Source of the DNA: Pseudoflavonifractor sp. Marseille-P3106
GTDB lineage: Bacteria; Bacillota; Clostridia; Oscillospirales; Oscillospiraceae
Assembly (NCBI GenBank): GCA_900169975.1
Contig: LT827122.1
Coordinates: 182,804 to 246,803, forward strand
Direction: 5' to 3'
DNA: 64,000 bases
The notes under the pieces are model-generated. The model was not told the origin of the DNA. It did not search any database and saw only the letters and a list, made by a program, of their open reading frames with translations. Of the stretch, positions 8,599 through 16,901 are shown piece after piece (positions within the stretch are counted from its first letter, which is position 1; the number at the start of each line of letters is the position of its first letter). Position numbers and translations under genes: made by a program.

Positions 8599-10026
8599 AT
8601 GTCTACTCCCGTTCAAAAGTCCCCTGGAAGCGTATTTGAAATGCGCGGCCTCCCCCCGGCGGGAAAACTGATCCCGCTGGGCCTCCAGCACGTTGTGGCC
8701 GCGATCGTGGGCGTCATTACTCCCGCCATCATCGTCTGCAACACCTGTGGGATCACCGGAGACGACCGGACCCTGATGATCCAGGTCTCCCTCATCCTGA
8801 CGGCTCTGGCCACCTTCCTGCAGCTCTTTCCCATTTTCGGGCGGATCGGTTCCGGTCTGCCTGTGGTGATGGGTATCAGCTTCGCCTATGTGCCAACCCT
8901 CACCGCCATCGGCGGCCAATTCGGCCTGGGAACCATTCTGGGCGCGGAGCTGGTGGGCGGATGCGTTGCCATCCTCTTCGGCATTTTTGTCAAGCCCATT
9001 CGCAAATTCTTCCCGCCCCTGGTCACCGGCACCGTGATCTTCACCATCGGCCTGTCTCTCTATCCCACCGCAGTGAAGTACATGGCCGGCGGGGCCGGCA
9101 GCGCAGAATTCGGCTCCATGAAAAACTGGCTGGTGGCCTTTGTCACCCTGGCTGTAGTCTTTATCCTCAACAACTTCGGCAAGGGCATCTGGAAACTGGG
9201 CAGCCTTCTTTGGGGCATGATCGTAGGCTATATCCTTGCTGTGTTCCTGGGCATGGTAGACTTCTCCGGCATCTCCGCCGCCCCCTGGTTCCAAGTGGCG
9301 GCCCCCTTCCATTTCCCCATTGAGTTCAATATCAGCGCCTGTGTCTCCATGGCCATCATGTATATCGTCAACTCTGTGCAGACCATCGGCGACCTCAGCT
9401 CCACCACCCTGGGCGGCCTGGACCGGCTGCCCACCGACAAGGAACTCTCCGGCGGCATCATCGGTCAGGGCGTCATGAGCATAGTGGGCTCCCTCTTCGG
9501 CGGCCTGCCCTCCGCCTCTTACAGCCAGAACGTGGGCATCGTCACCGTCAACCGGGTGGTCAACAAGATGGTCTTTGCCTTCGCCGGGCTGGTCCTTCTT
9601 GTGGCCGGCTTCATCCCCAAGTTTGCCGGAGTGCTTACCACCATTCCCCAGTGTGTCATCGGCGGCGCCACCATCTCGGTGTTTGCCACCATCACCATGA
9701 CGGGCATTCGAATGATCACCTCCCAGACCTTCACCATGCGCAATTCCACCGTGGTGGGCCTGTCTGTGGCGCTGGGCGTGGGCGTCACCACGGTGGGCAG
9801 CAGCTGCCTGGCCGGCTTCCCCACCTGGGTCACCGCCGTGTTCGGCTCCTCTTCCGTGGTCCTCTCCACCCTTGTGGCCATTGCGCTCAACCTGATCCTG
9901 CCCCCGGACGACCTGGAGAAAGTCCAGCAGACCGCCGTTGCGGCCGTGACCGATGACGTGATGGAGCGCCTGTCCGACGATGATCCAACCAACGACCCCA
10001 CTGACGCGGAGTTCCGTCAGAAGTAA
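8599..10026 (+). CDS. NCS2 family nucleobase:cation symporter (uracil/xanthine/urate type)
   Basis: 475 aa with about 12-14 membrane helices. The NAT signature region is present as QNVGIVTVNR (canonical Q-N-x-G-x4-T-R with N in place of T), just after a GGLPSASYS segment typical of the family. NCS2 proteins import uracil, xanthine or uric acid. Closeness to ssnA-ygfK, separated only by an inserted IS and the regulator gene, favours a purine such as xanthine or urate; this is inference. Start ATG 8599 has GTGAGG 8 nt upstream; ATG 8593 is too close to it, and a longer frame back to 8458 crosses the promoter. The terminator is split by an IS. Confidence 0.9.
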   Translation: MSTPVQKSPGSVFEMRGLPPAGKLIPLGLQHVVAAIVGVITPAIIVCNTCGITGDDRTLMIQVSLILTALATFLQLFPIFGRIGSGLPVVMGISFAYVPTLTAIGGQFGLGTILGAELVGGCVAILFGIFVKPIRKFFPPLVTGTVIFTIGLSLYPTAVKYMAGGAGSAEFGSMKNWLVAFVTLAVVFILNNFGKGIWKLGSLLWGMIVGYILAVFLGMVDFSGISAAPWFQVAAPFHFPIEFNISACVSMAIMYIVNSVQTIGDLSSTTLGGLDRLPTDKELSGGIIGQGVMSIVGSLFGGLPSASYSQNVGIVTVNRVVNKMVFAFAGLVLLVAGFIPKFAGVLTTIPQCVIGGATISVFATITMTGIRMITSQTFTMRNSTVVGLSVALGVGVTTVGSSCLAGFPTWVTAVFGSSSVVLSTLVAIALNLILPPDDLEKVQQTAVAAVTDDVMERLSDDDPTNDPTDAEFRQK

Positions 10027-10028
10027 AT

Positions 10029-10045
10029 AAAAAACGGCCCGGACC
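10029..10045 (+). terminator. Left half of the permease terminator, split by the IS
   Basis: The arm at 10029-10045 (A6 then CGGCCCGGACC) pairs perfectly over 17 bp with 11349-11365 (ending CGTTTTTT) on the far side of the insertion element. Without the IS they would form one hairpin with a TCG loop. Confidence 0.85.
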
Positions 10046-10110
10046 TCGGTGAACTGCACCCCATTTGTTAGACAGTATGATATACTGGATAACAAGTGGG
10101 GTGCTTGATT

Positions 10111-10461
10111 ATGCCAAAAGGAATACCAAACAAACGATACACACCAGAATTTAAGAAACTAGTGATTGAAACGATGATGGCGGAAAAGCTGAGCTACCGC
10201 GAAACAACAAGACGGTTTGAAGTAAGCAGCGATACTCGAATCAAGGACTGGGAGCGAATATACCTAACGGAAGGACCGGAAGGCTTTGCAGTAGAGCGAC
10301 GTGGCCGTGGAAGTAAGGGTCGTCCTAAGAAATTGCCGACAGCGGTGGAAACGGACTTACTGGCCGAGGTGCAGCGGCTGCGTGCGGAGAATGAATACCT
10401 AAAAAACTTGCAAGCCTTGGTTTTGGAGAGAGAGCGACGCCAAGGGAAAAAGCCCAGGTAG
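10111..10461 (+). CDS. IS3 OrfA, helix-turn-helix transposase subunit
   Basis: 116 aa. Basic N-terminus (MPKGIPNKRYTPEFK) and a helix-turn-helix about residues 10-60 that binds the IS ends, followed by a leucine-zipper-like segment LLAEVQRLRAENEYLKNLQALV. ATG 10111 is preferred over the in-frame GTG at 10096. The last codons GGG AAA AAG CCC contain a G AAA AAG slippery heptamer at 10446-10452, suited to -1 frameshifting into OrfB shortly before the TAG stop. Confidence 0.92.
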   Translation: MPKGIPNKRYTPEFKKLVIETMMAEKLSYRETTRRFEVSSDTRIKDWERIYLTEGPEGFAVERRGRGSKGRPKKLPTAVETDLLAEVQRLRAENEYLKNLQALVLERERRQGKKPR

Positions 10462-10487
10462 TCCAAAAACTAAGGCCAAAATATACT

Positions 10488-11300
10488 TTGTCCCTCCTTC
10501 TTGAAATCGCTCAACTGCCTCGTGCGACCTTTTACTACCACCTGAAACGCATGCAAAAGGCAGACAAATATGCGCAAGAAAAAACAGAAATTGCCGCTAT
10601 CTATCACGAAAACAAAGGAAGATACGGTTACCGGCGTATCACAATGGTGCTTCGCAGCAGAGGGTTTCTCCTGAACCACAAGACTGTCCAGCGGCTTATG
10701 AGAGAACTGGGCTTAGTTTGCCGTGTCAGAATCAAGAAATATCGTTCTTATAAGGGAGAAGTGGGCAAAATTGCCCCTAATCTGCTGAACCGGGATTTCC
10801 ATGCAGAGAAGCCAAATCTGAAATGGGTCACCGATGTGACGGAGTTCAGTCTGTTTGGCCAGAAACTGTACCTTTCTCCCATTCTGGATTTACACAATGG
10901 GTATCTGGTTACCTATACAATTTCTGAACGTCCTGTTCTGAACATGGTAACCTCCATGCTCAATAAGGCTTTTGAAAGCATACCGGACGGGACAGATCTG
11001 ATTCTCCACTCAGACCAGGGCTGGCAATACCAGCATAAGCAGTACCAGCAGATGTTAAAGTGCAAGGGTATCCAGCAGAGTATGAGCCGCAAAGGGAATT
11101 GTCTGGATAATGCTGTGATGGAAAATTTCTTTGGCCTGCTCAAAAGCGAGTTGCTGTATCTCCAAGAATTTGAATCTGTAGAACACTTCAAGCAGGAACT
11201 TCTGGACTATCTGGACTACTACAACAACCGCCGCATCAAGGCAAAGCTAAAGGGCTTGCCGCCTGCAATTCACAGACAACAAGCCCTTTCAGCTGCTTGA
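10488..11300 (+). CDS. IS3 OrfB, DDE transposase/integrase
   Basis: Catalytic half of the transposase, with rve integrase core and DDE residues in DVTEF, LHSDQGWQY and ENFFGLLKSE. An HTH_21 region precedes it. The frame is open back to the slippery site at 10446-10452, so the natural product is probably an OrfAB fusion made by -1 frameshift. TTG 10488 is only the first possible independent start, and no clear ribosome site is seen for it. The reading frame is intact up to the right inverted repeat. Confidence 0.93.
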   Translation: MSLLLEIAQLPRATFYYHLKRMQKADKYAQEKTEIAAIYHENKGRYGYRRITMVLRSRGFLLNHKTVQRLMRELGLVCRVRIKKYRSYKGEVGKIAPNLLNRDFHAEKPNLKWVTDVTEFSLFGQKLYLSPILDLHNGYLVTYTISERPVLNMVTSMLNKAFESIPDGTDLILHSDQGWQYQHKQYQQMLKCKGIQQSMSRKGNCLDNAVMENFFGLLKSELLYLQEFESVEHFKQELLDYLDYYNNRRIKAKLKGLPPAIHRQQALSAA

Positions 11301-11348
11301 ACTATTTTTGATAGAAAATATTGTCTAACTTTTGGGGGTCACTTCACG

Positions 11349-11367
11349 GGTCCGGGCCGTTTTTTTA
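11349..11367 (+). terminator. Right half of the permease terminator
   Basis: GGTCCGGGCCG followed by a T run; complementary to 10029-10045. Alone it cannot form the original hairpin with permease mRNA, so read-through into the IS is likely. Confidence 0.8.
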
Positions 11368-11395
11368 TTCTTCCTCCCAGAAGCTGACGCCGGCG

Positions 11396-12037
11396 TCAGT
11401 TCTCCTTGGCCTCATCGATATAACTGTAAAGCGTATACTTGGAAATTCCGAAATATTTGCACACCTTGTCTCCCGACTTGGTGATAAGGAAAGCCCCGGT
11501 GTCGTTGAGGAAGCGAATGGCCTTCACCTTGTCGTCCTTGCTCATCAGGGGCACCGGCTTGCCCACCAGCTTCACGCTCTGGTCGATCAGCTCGTCCAGC
11601 AGGTCGGAGACGTTTCGGGCAATGGGCTCCGGCTCCTTCTGACTCTGTTCGGCGGCAGTGAACTGACGCAGAGTCTCCTCCATAGAGAGCATCATGGTGA
11701 TATCGTAGTTGATGGAAAAGATCCCCACGGGGTTTTCATCGTCGTCCCGGATAAAGATCGTGCTGGACTTCAGGATCTTGCCGTCCTTGGTCTTGGTGAG
11801 ATAGCCAAAATGATCCTTTAGGGCCGCAGGGTCTCCCCGCAGGGCCTCCAGCACAATGTGGGACGGTCCGTCCCCCAGTTTGCGCCCGGAAACATGTCCG
11901 TTTTCGATGGCGACGATGGAGCTGTCCTCATCATTGGAGGCCAGGTCGTGAACCACCACCTCGCAGTTGGGTCCAAACTGTCTGGCCAGTCCCTTAGCCA
12001 GATGGAACAGGAATTCCATGGATGTAGCTTCCGACAT
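11396..12037 (-). CDS. YheO/DauR-like transcriptional regulator (PAS-like plus HTH)
   Basis: 213 aa. Residues about 10-125 fit the YheO-like PAS domain (FGPNCEVVVHDL, FIRDDDENPVGIFSINYD). Residues about 160-213 form the DauR-type C-terminal helix-turn-helix ending FGISKYTLYSYIDEAK. In Pseudomonas, DauR represses D-arginine catabolism; clostridial members often sit beside aminohydrolase or ridA-type genes. It is divergent from ssnA-ygfK and is the obvious candidate regulator of them or of the upstream permease. ATG 12037 has AGGAGGG 7-8 nt upstream. Own promoter seen. Confidence 0.85.
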   Translation of the reverse strand: MSEATSMEFLFHLAKGLARQFGPNCEVVVHDLASNDEDSSIVAIENGHVSGRKLGDGPSHIVLEALRGDPAALKDHFGYLTKTKDGKILKSSTIFIRDDDENPVGIFSINYDITMMLSMEETLRQFTAAEQSQKEPEPIARNVSDLLDELIDQSVKLVGKPVPLMSKDDKVKAIRFLNDTGAFLITKSGDKVCKYFGISKYTLYSYIDEAKEN

Positions 12038-12134
12038 CCGGATCCCTCCTTCTCTTTCTCAAAATATGAGCCCTTTCCGGGCCGCGAAATTGGTCGCGTA
12101 AGCGCAAAAATGGCATGAATCTTACTTTTGTTCT

Positions 12135-12162
12135 ATTATATCATACCGGCTTGTAATTTCAA
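12135..12162 (-). promoter_or_regulatory. Promoter of the YheO-like regulator gene
   Basis: On the minus strand TTGAAA (12162-12157), 16-nt spacer, TATAAT (12140-12135). Confidence 0.7.
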
Positions 12163-12204
12163 GAAAAATTGTTTGGTTGAAAAAAAATAAGCGTGAAAAC
12201 AGAC

Positions 12205-12233
12205 TTGCCTTTCCCCAAAAAATATGATAGGAT
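12205..12233 (+). promoter_or_regulatory. Probable promoter of the ssnA-ygfK operon
   Basis: TTGCCT (12205-12210), 17-nt spacer, TAGGAT (12228-12233). It leaves a leader of about 195 nt before ssnA. Confidence 0.45.
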
Positions 12234-12239
12234 AGGGGC

Positions 12240-12400
12240 GATAAGAGGGGGGGACCGCTCTCCCCCCGCGAAAAACAACCGAATACCCGGTTATGGCTGC
12301 AACGAAGTGCTTTGCGCACGGGCTGAATGAGGACTCGCTCCCGTCGGCCGCGCCTGCCGACGACGAGACGCTCATTCCGCACCGGAATGGGTGTTTTTTT
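12240..12400 (+). promoter_or_regulatory. Structured leader of ssnA, candidate riboswitch with mutually exclusive terminator
   Basis: Visible helices: a G-run/C-run hairpin (12246-12271); AACCG/CGGTT (about 12277-12292); and a long imperfect hairpin 12325-12377 built from GAATGAG/CTCATTC, CTCG/CGAG and a perfect inner CGTCGGC/GCCGACG. Its 3' arm (12371-12377) overlaps the 5' arm of a terminator, CATTCCG-CAC-CGGAATG (12373-12389), followed by GGTG and T7 (12394-12400). The two structures cannot coexist, which is the logic of a riboswitch expression platform. Given the molybdenum-hydroxylase context, a molybdenum/tungsten cofactor riboswitch (Moco RNA motif) is my first guess, but I cannot confirm the aptamer by eye. 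Confidence 0.55.
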
Positions 12401-12433
12401 GACACTTTGGAACAACATGAAGGAGGAATTACC

Positions 12434-13774
12434 ATGCTGCTGCTGGGAAACGGAAGAGTCATCACGAGAGATCCCGCTACGCCCTATCTGGCCGACGGTG
12501 CCGTGGCCATGGAGGGTGAAGTCATCCGGGAAGTGGGGTCTACCGCCGCGCTGAAAGCCAAGTATCCCAAGGCCCAATTTGTGGACGCCAGAGGCGGCGT
12601 CATCATGCCCGGATTCATCAACGCCCACACCCACATCTATTCCGGTCTGGCCCGGGGCCTGGCCATCGAGGGCAACAACCCCACCAACTTTCTGGAGGTG
12701 CTGGAGGGCACCTGGTGGAACATCGACCGCCACCTGACTCTGGACGGCACCCGGGCCTGTGCCGCCGCCACCATCCTGGAGTGCATCCGGGACGGCGTCA
12801 CCACCATCTTCGACCACCACGCCAGCTTCGGGGAGATCCCCGGCTCCCTCTTCGCCATCGAAGAGGTGTGCGAAAAGATGGGCATCCGTGCCTGCCTGTG
12901 CTACGAGGTCTCCGAGCGGGACGGGGCGGAAAAGACCCGGCAGTCCATCGAGGAAAACGCCGCCTTCGCCCGCCACTGCAAGGAGAAAAACTCTGACATG
13001 ATGAAGGCTATGTTCGGCGGCCACGCCCTCTTCACCATCTCCGACAAGACCTTTGAAGAGATGGTCAAGGCCAACGACGGGATGACCGGCTTCCACATCC
13101 ACGTCTCCGAGGGGATGAACGACGTCATCGACTCCCGGGAGAACTACGGCTGCCGCTCGGTGAACCGGCTCTACTACAACGGCATTCTGGGTCCCAAGAC
13201 CATTCTGGGCCACTGCATCCACGTCTCTCCCGCCGAGATGGACCTCATCCGGGAAACCGACACCATGGTGGTCAACAACCCCGAGAGCAACATGGGCAAC
13301 GCGGTGGGCTGCGCCCCCGTGCTGAAGATGTTCGAAAAGGGCATCCTCATCGGTCTGGGCACCGACGCCTACACCCACGACATGCTGGAGAGCCTGAAGG
13401 CGGAGCTCACCATCCAGCGCCACAATGCCTGCATGCCCAATGCGGGCTGGGGCGAGGCCACAGGGATGCTCTTCCAGAACAACGCCAAGATCGGCGCCCG
13501 CTACTTTGAAAAGCCCCTGGGCGTGCTCCGGCCCGGCGCCGCCGCCGACGTGATCGTCATGGACTACCGCGACTTCACCCCCTTCTCCCACGAGAACATC
13601 GACGGCCACATGCTCTTTGGCATGCAGGGCCACGACTGCACCACCACCATCATCAACGGCAGGCTCCTCTACCGGGACCGCCAGTTCGTGGACATCGACG
13701 AGGCCGCCGTCCGGGCCTTCTGCCTGGAGCAGTCCAAAAAGCTGTGGGGCGAGCTGAACCACCGCGCTTACTGA
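12434..13774 (+). CDS. ssnA: SsnA putative aminohydrolase (amidohydrolase superfamily)
   Basis: 446 aa. Metal-dependent amidohydrolase close to chlorohydrolase/guanine deaminase-like enzymes: metal-binding NAHTH at 63-67, later GHCIHV and LGTDAYTHD. SsnA is encoded with ygfK and selenium-dependent molybdenum hydroxylases in E. coli and gut Clostridia, where the cluster serves anaerobic purine breakdown; its exact substrate is not settled. AAGGAGG ends 7 nt before ATG 12434. The gene follows a structured leader with an attenuator-like terminator and is 47 nt upstream of ygfK. Confidence 0.92.
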   Translation: MLLLGNGRVITRDPATPYLADGAVAMEGEVIREVGSTAALKAKYPKAQFVDARGGVIMPGFINAHTHIYSGLARGLAIEGNNPTNFLEVLEGTWWNIDRHLTLDGTRACAAATILECIRDGVTTIFDHHASFGEIPGSLFAIEEVCEKMGIRACLCYEVSERDGAEKTRQSIEENAAFARHCKEKNSDMMKAMFGGHALFTISDKTFEEMVKANDGMTGFHIHVSEGMNDVIDSRENYGCRSVNRLYYNGILGPKTILGHCIHVSPAEMDLIRETDTMVVNNPESNMGNAVGCAPVLKMFEKGILIGLGTDAYTHDMLESLKAELTIQRHNACMPNAGWGEATGMLFQNNAKIGARYFEKPLGVLRPGAAADVIVMDYRDFTPFSHENIDGHMLFGMQGHDCTTTIINGRLLYRDRQFVDIDEAAVRAFCLEQSKKLWGELNHRAY

Positions 13775-13821
13775 GCCCTTTGGCCATCTCACTTTGATTT
13801 TTAGATTGGAGGTCTCTTTCC

Positions 13822-16800
13822 ATGAGCGATATCATGCGCCCCATCTCCTTCTCCCACCTGATGAACTGGGTGCTCACCGAGCACCGGGACCACGGCGCCA
13901 TTTTCGGCGTCCTCTCCGACAAGATGCCCCGGCACACCGATGGACAGGCCCTGCCCCTCTTTGCCGAGAAGATCGAATCCCCCTACGGCCCCGCGGCCGG
14001 GCCCAACACGCAGTTGGCCCAGAACCTCATCGCCTCCTATGTGGCGGGATGCCGGTTCTTTGAGCTGAAGACCGTCCAGATCATGGACGGCGAGGAGCTG
14101 TCCAAGTGTGTGGCAAAGCCCTGCATCACCGCCGCCGATGAGTGCTACAACTGCGAGTGGTCCACCGAGCTCACCGTCCCCCAGGCCTATGCCGAGTATG
14201 TGAAGGCCTGGTTTGCCTGCAAGCTGCTGGCCAAAGAGCTGGGCCTGGGCGATCCGGACGGCTTTGTGTTCAACATGTCCGTGGGCTACGACCTCAAGGG
14301 CATCCAGAGCCCCAAGGTGGACGCCTACATCGAGGGGATGAAGGACGCCTCCCGCTCCGAGGTCTGGGCGGAATGTCTGAACTGGACCCTGACCCATCTG
14401 GACCGCTTCCAAAATGTGGACGCCGCCTATGTCAACACCATCACCCCGGTGGTCTCCCGCTCCATCACCGAGTCCACCCTCCACGGCTGTCCCCCCGACG
14501 AGATCGAGCGCATCGCCACCTACCTCATCACGGAGAAGGGGCTCAACACCTACGTCAAGTGCAATCCCACCCTCCTGGGCTACGACTTCGCCCGCAGGAC
14601 CCTGGATTCCCTGGGCTTCGATTACATCGTCTTTGACGACCACCATTTTGTGGAGGATCTTCAGATGGCCGACGCCCTGCCCATGTTCCGCCGCCTTCAG
14701 GCCCTGTGCGCCGAGCGGGGGCTGGAGTTCGGAGTCAAGCTCACCAACACCTTCCCCGTGGATGTGGCTGCGGGAGAGCTGCCCAGCCAGGAGATGTACA
14801 TGTCCGGCCGCTCCCTCTACCCCCTGACCCTCTCTCTGGCCGGGATGCTGACGAAGGAGTTCGGCGGGAAACTGCGGATCTCCTACTCCGGCGGCGCGGA
14901 CGCCCACAATATCAAGGACCTCTTTGAGGCGGGTATCTGGCCCATCACCATGGCCACCACCGTCCTCAAGCCCGGGGGCTACGAGCGCTTCTGCCAGATC
15001 GGCCGGATCCTCTCCGGCTGCGGTTCCCAGCCCTGGTCCGGCGTGGACGCGGCGAAGGTGGACGCCCTGGTGGCGGCCATCCCCACCGATCCCCAGCGGC
15101 GCAAGCCCATCAAGCCCATCCCCAGCAAAAAGCTCACGGAAAAGGTGCCCCTCATCGACTGCTTCACCGCCCCCTGCCGCTCCGGCTGCCCCATCCATCA
15201 GGACATTCCCGCCTACCTGAAGCTGGCGGGGGAGGGGAAGTGGACCGAGGCGCTGGAGGTCATCACCCAGCGCAACGCCCTGCCCTTCATCACCGGCACC
15301 ATCTGCCCCCACCACTGTGCCGACAAGTGCATGCGGGGCAATTACGACGAGTCCCTCCACATCCGCCAGGTCAAGCTGGAGGCTGCCGAGCATGGCTTTG
15401 CCGCGCTGCTGCCCTCCCTGAAGCCCGCCGCGCCGGTCTCCGGCAAGCGGGTGGCCGTGGTGGGCGGCGGCCCCGCCGGTCTGGCGGCGGCCTACTACTT
15501 AGGCCGGGCCGGCGTGCCGGTCACCCTCTTTGAGCGCACCGGCGCCCTGGGCGGCGTGGTCCGCCACGTCATTCCCGAATTCCGCATCTCCTGCGGCGCC
15601 ATCGATCGGGACGTGGAGCTGGTGAAGGCCATGGGCGCCGAGATCCGGCTGAATGCCCCGGTGGACTCTGTGGAAGCCCTTCAGCAGGCCGGCTTCACCG
15701 ACGTGATCCTCGCCACCGGCGCCTGGATGCCGGGCGAGCTGGCGCTGGAGCAGGGGAGCGCGCTGGACGCGCTGGAGTTCCTGCGCCAGGCCAAGGCCGC
15801 TCCGGAGAAGATGGCCGTGGGCAGACACGTGGTCGTGGTGGGGGGCGGCAACACCGCCATGGACGCCGCCCGCTGCGCCAGGCGCCTGCCCGGGGTGGAG
15901 ACCGTCTCCCTGGTCTACCGCCGGGACGAGCGCAACATGCCCGCCGACGAAGAGGAGCTGGCGCTGGCCAAGGCGGACGGGGTGGATTTCCTGCCCCTGC
16001 TGGCTCCCATGGCCCTGGCGGAGGGCAGGCTGACCTGCAAGGTCATGAAGCTGGGCGAGCGGGACGCCTCCGGCCGCCGCACCCCGGCGGAGACCGGCGA
16101 GCTCCGGGAGATCCCCGCCGACACGGTGGTGGCCGCCGTGGGAGAGCGGGTGGACTCCGCCTTCTTCCGCCGCAGCGACCTGGCCTTGGACCGCAGAGGC
16201 AGGCCCGTGGTCAACCCTGAAAGCCTGGAGACCAGCGCGGCCAACGTCTACGCCGCAGGCGACGCCCGCCGGGGCCCCGCCACCGTCGTGGAGGCCATGG
16301 CCGATGCCCTGGCCGTCTGTCAGGCCATCCTGGGCACCGACGCGGGGGCGGACCGCTTTGCCGCGGCCAACGCCGACTTTGACCGGGCAGAGCTCCGCAG
16401 CAAGCGGGGCGAGGTGTGCACCGACTGCTCCTCCTGCGCAGAGAGCGAGCGCTGCCTGGGCTGCGCCGCCGTGTGCGAGACCTGCGCCAGCGTCTGTCCC
16501 AACCGGGCCAATATCGCCGTCGCCGTCCCCGGCATGGCCGCCGCCCAGATCATCCACGTGGACGGCATGTGCAACGAGTGCGGCAACTGCGCCACCTTCT
16601 GCCCCTATGACAGCCGGCCCTATCAGGACAAATTCACCCTCTTCTGGTCGGAGGAGGACTTCCTCAACAGCGAGAACGAGGGTTTCCTCCCCGCCGGGGA
16701 CGGCTCCGGCCGGTGCAAGGTCCGTTTGGGCGGCCAGGTGAAGGACTACGACGCTGCCGACCCCGCCTGCGGCCTCTACGAGCCTCTGCGCCAGCTGATC

Positions 16801-16839
16801 CTGGCGGTGCGGAGCTCTTACGGCTATCTGATCCGCTGA
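13822..16839 (+). CDS. ygfK: YgfK, putative selenate reductase / purine-pathway Fe-S flavoprotein
   Basis: 1005 aa, full length. Residues 1-435 resemble dihydropyrimidine/dihydroorotate dehydrogenase barrels (HGCPPDEIERIA, SYSGGADAHNI). Residues about 445-840 are the GltD-type FAD/NAD(P) oxidoreductase with VAVVGGGPAGLAAAYYLG and a second dinucleotide motif HVVVVGGGNTAMDAA. The C-terminus has clustered cysteines (CTDCSSC, CLGC, CETCASVC, CNECGNCATFCPYD) for [4Fe-4S] centres. It probably passes electrons between NAD(P)H and a purine intermediate. Named for a genetic link to selenate reduction in E. coli. It shares an operon with ssnA. Confidence 0.93.
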   Translation: MSDIMRPISFSHLMNWVLTEHRDHGAIFGVLSDKMPRHTDGQALPLFAEKIESPYGPAAGPNTQLAQNLIASYVAGCRFFELKTVQIMDGEELSKCVAKPCITAADECYNCEWSTELTVPQAYAEYVKAWFACKLLAKELGLGDPDGFVFNMSVGYDLKGIQSPKVDAYIEGMKDASRSEVWAECLNWTLTHLDRFQNVDAAYVNTITPVVSRSITESTLHGCPPDEIERIATYLITEKGLNTYVKCNPTLLGYDFARRTLDSLGFDYIVFDDHHFVEDLQMADALPMFRRLQALCAERGLEFGVKLTNTFPVDVAAGELPSQEMYMSGRSLYPLTLSLAGMLTKEFGGKLRISYSGGADAHNIKDLFEAGIWPITMATTVLKPGGYERFCQIGRILSGCGSQPWSGVDAAKVDALVAAIPTDPQRRKPIKPIPSKKLTEKVPLIDCFTAPCRSGCPIHQDIPAYLKLAGEGKWTEALEVITQRNALPFITGTICPHHCADKCMRGNYDESLHIRQVKLEAAEHGFAALLPSLKPAAPVSGKRVAVVGGGPAGLAAAYYLGRAGVPVTLFERTGALGGVVRHVIPEFRISCGAIDRDVELVKAMGAEIRLNAPVDSVEALQQAGFTDVILATGAWMPGELALEQGSALDALEFLRQAKAAPEKMAVGRHVVVVGGGNTAMDAARCARRLPGVETVSLVYRRDERNMPADEEELALAKADGVDFLPLLAPMALAEGRLTCKVMKLGERDASGRRTPAETGELREIPADTVVAAVGERVDSAFFRRSDLALDRRGRPVVNPESLETSAANVYAAGDARRGPATVVEAMADALAVCQAILGTDAGADRFAAANADFDRAELRSKRGEVCTDCSSCAESERCLGCAAVCETCASVCPNRANIAVAVPGMAAAQIIHVDGMCNECGNCATFCPYDSRPYQDKFTLFWSEEDFLNSENEGFLPAGDGSGRCKVRLGGQVKDYDAADPACGLYEPLRQLILAVRSSYGYLIR

Positions 16840-16845
16840 TTGCTT

Positions 16846-16894
16846 TACAAAGAGAGCGCCCCGGAAGCAATGCTTCCGGGGCGCTCTCTTTGTA
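16846..16894. terminator. Bidirectional terminator between ygfK and the ABC operon
   Basis: Nearly perfect 22-23 bp stem (16847-16869 with 16871-16893) with a tiny AAT loop. Arms start ACAAAG and end CTTTGT, serving the two convergent units. Confidence 0.9.
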
Positions 16895-16901
16895 TCCTCT
16901 T

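Larger units (their letters stand above)
10050..11346 (+). mobile_element. Complete IS3-family insertion sequence (1297 bp)
   Basis: Ends are imperfect 29-bp inverted repeats: the left reads TGAACTGCACCCCATTTGTT, and the complement of the right reads TGAAGTGACCCCCAAAAGTT; both continue AGACARTAT. The flanks carry a 3-bp direct repeat CGG (10047-10049 and 11347-11349), the size expected for IS3 elements. Inside lie orfA and an orfB in the -1 frame, the classic IS3 arrangement. Base composition is clearly lower in GC than the host genes, which indicates recent acquisition. It looks intact and potentially active. The group (IS150 or IS3-like) cannot be fixed by eye. Confidence 0.95.
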
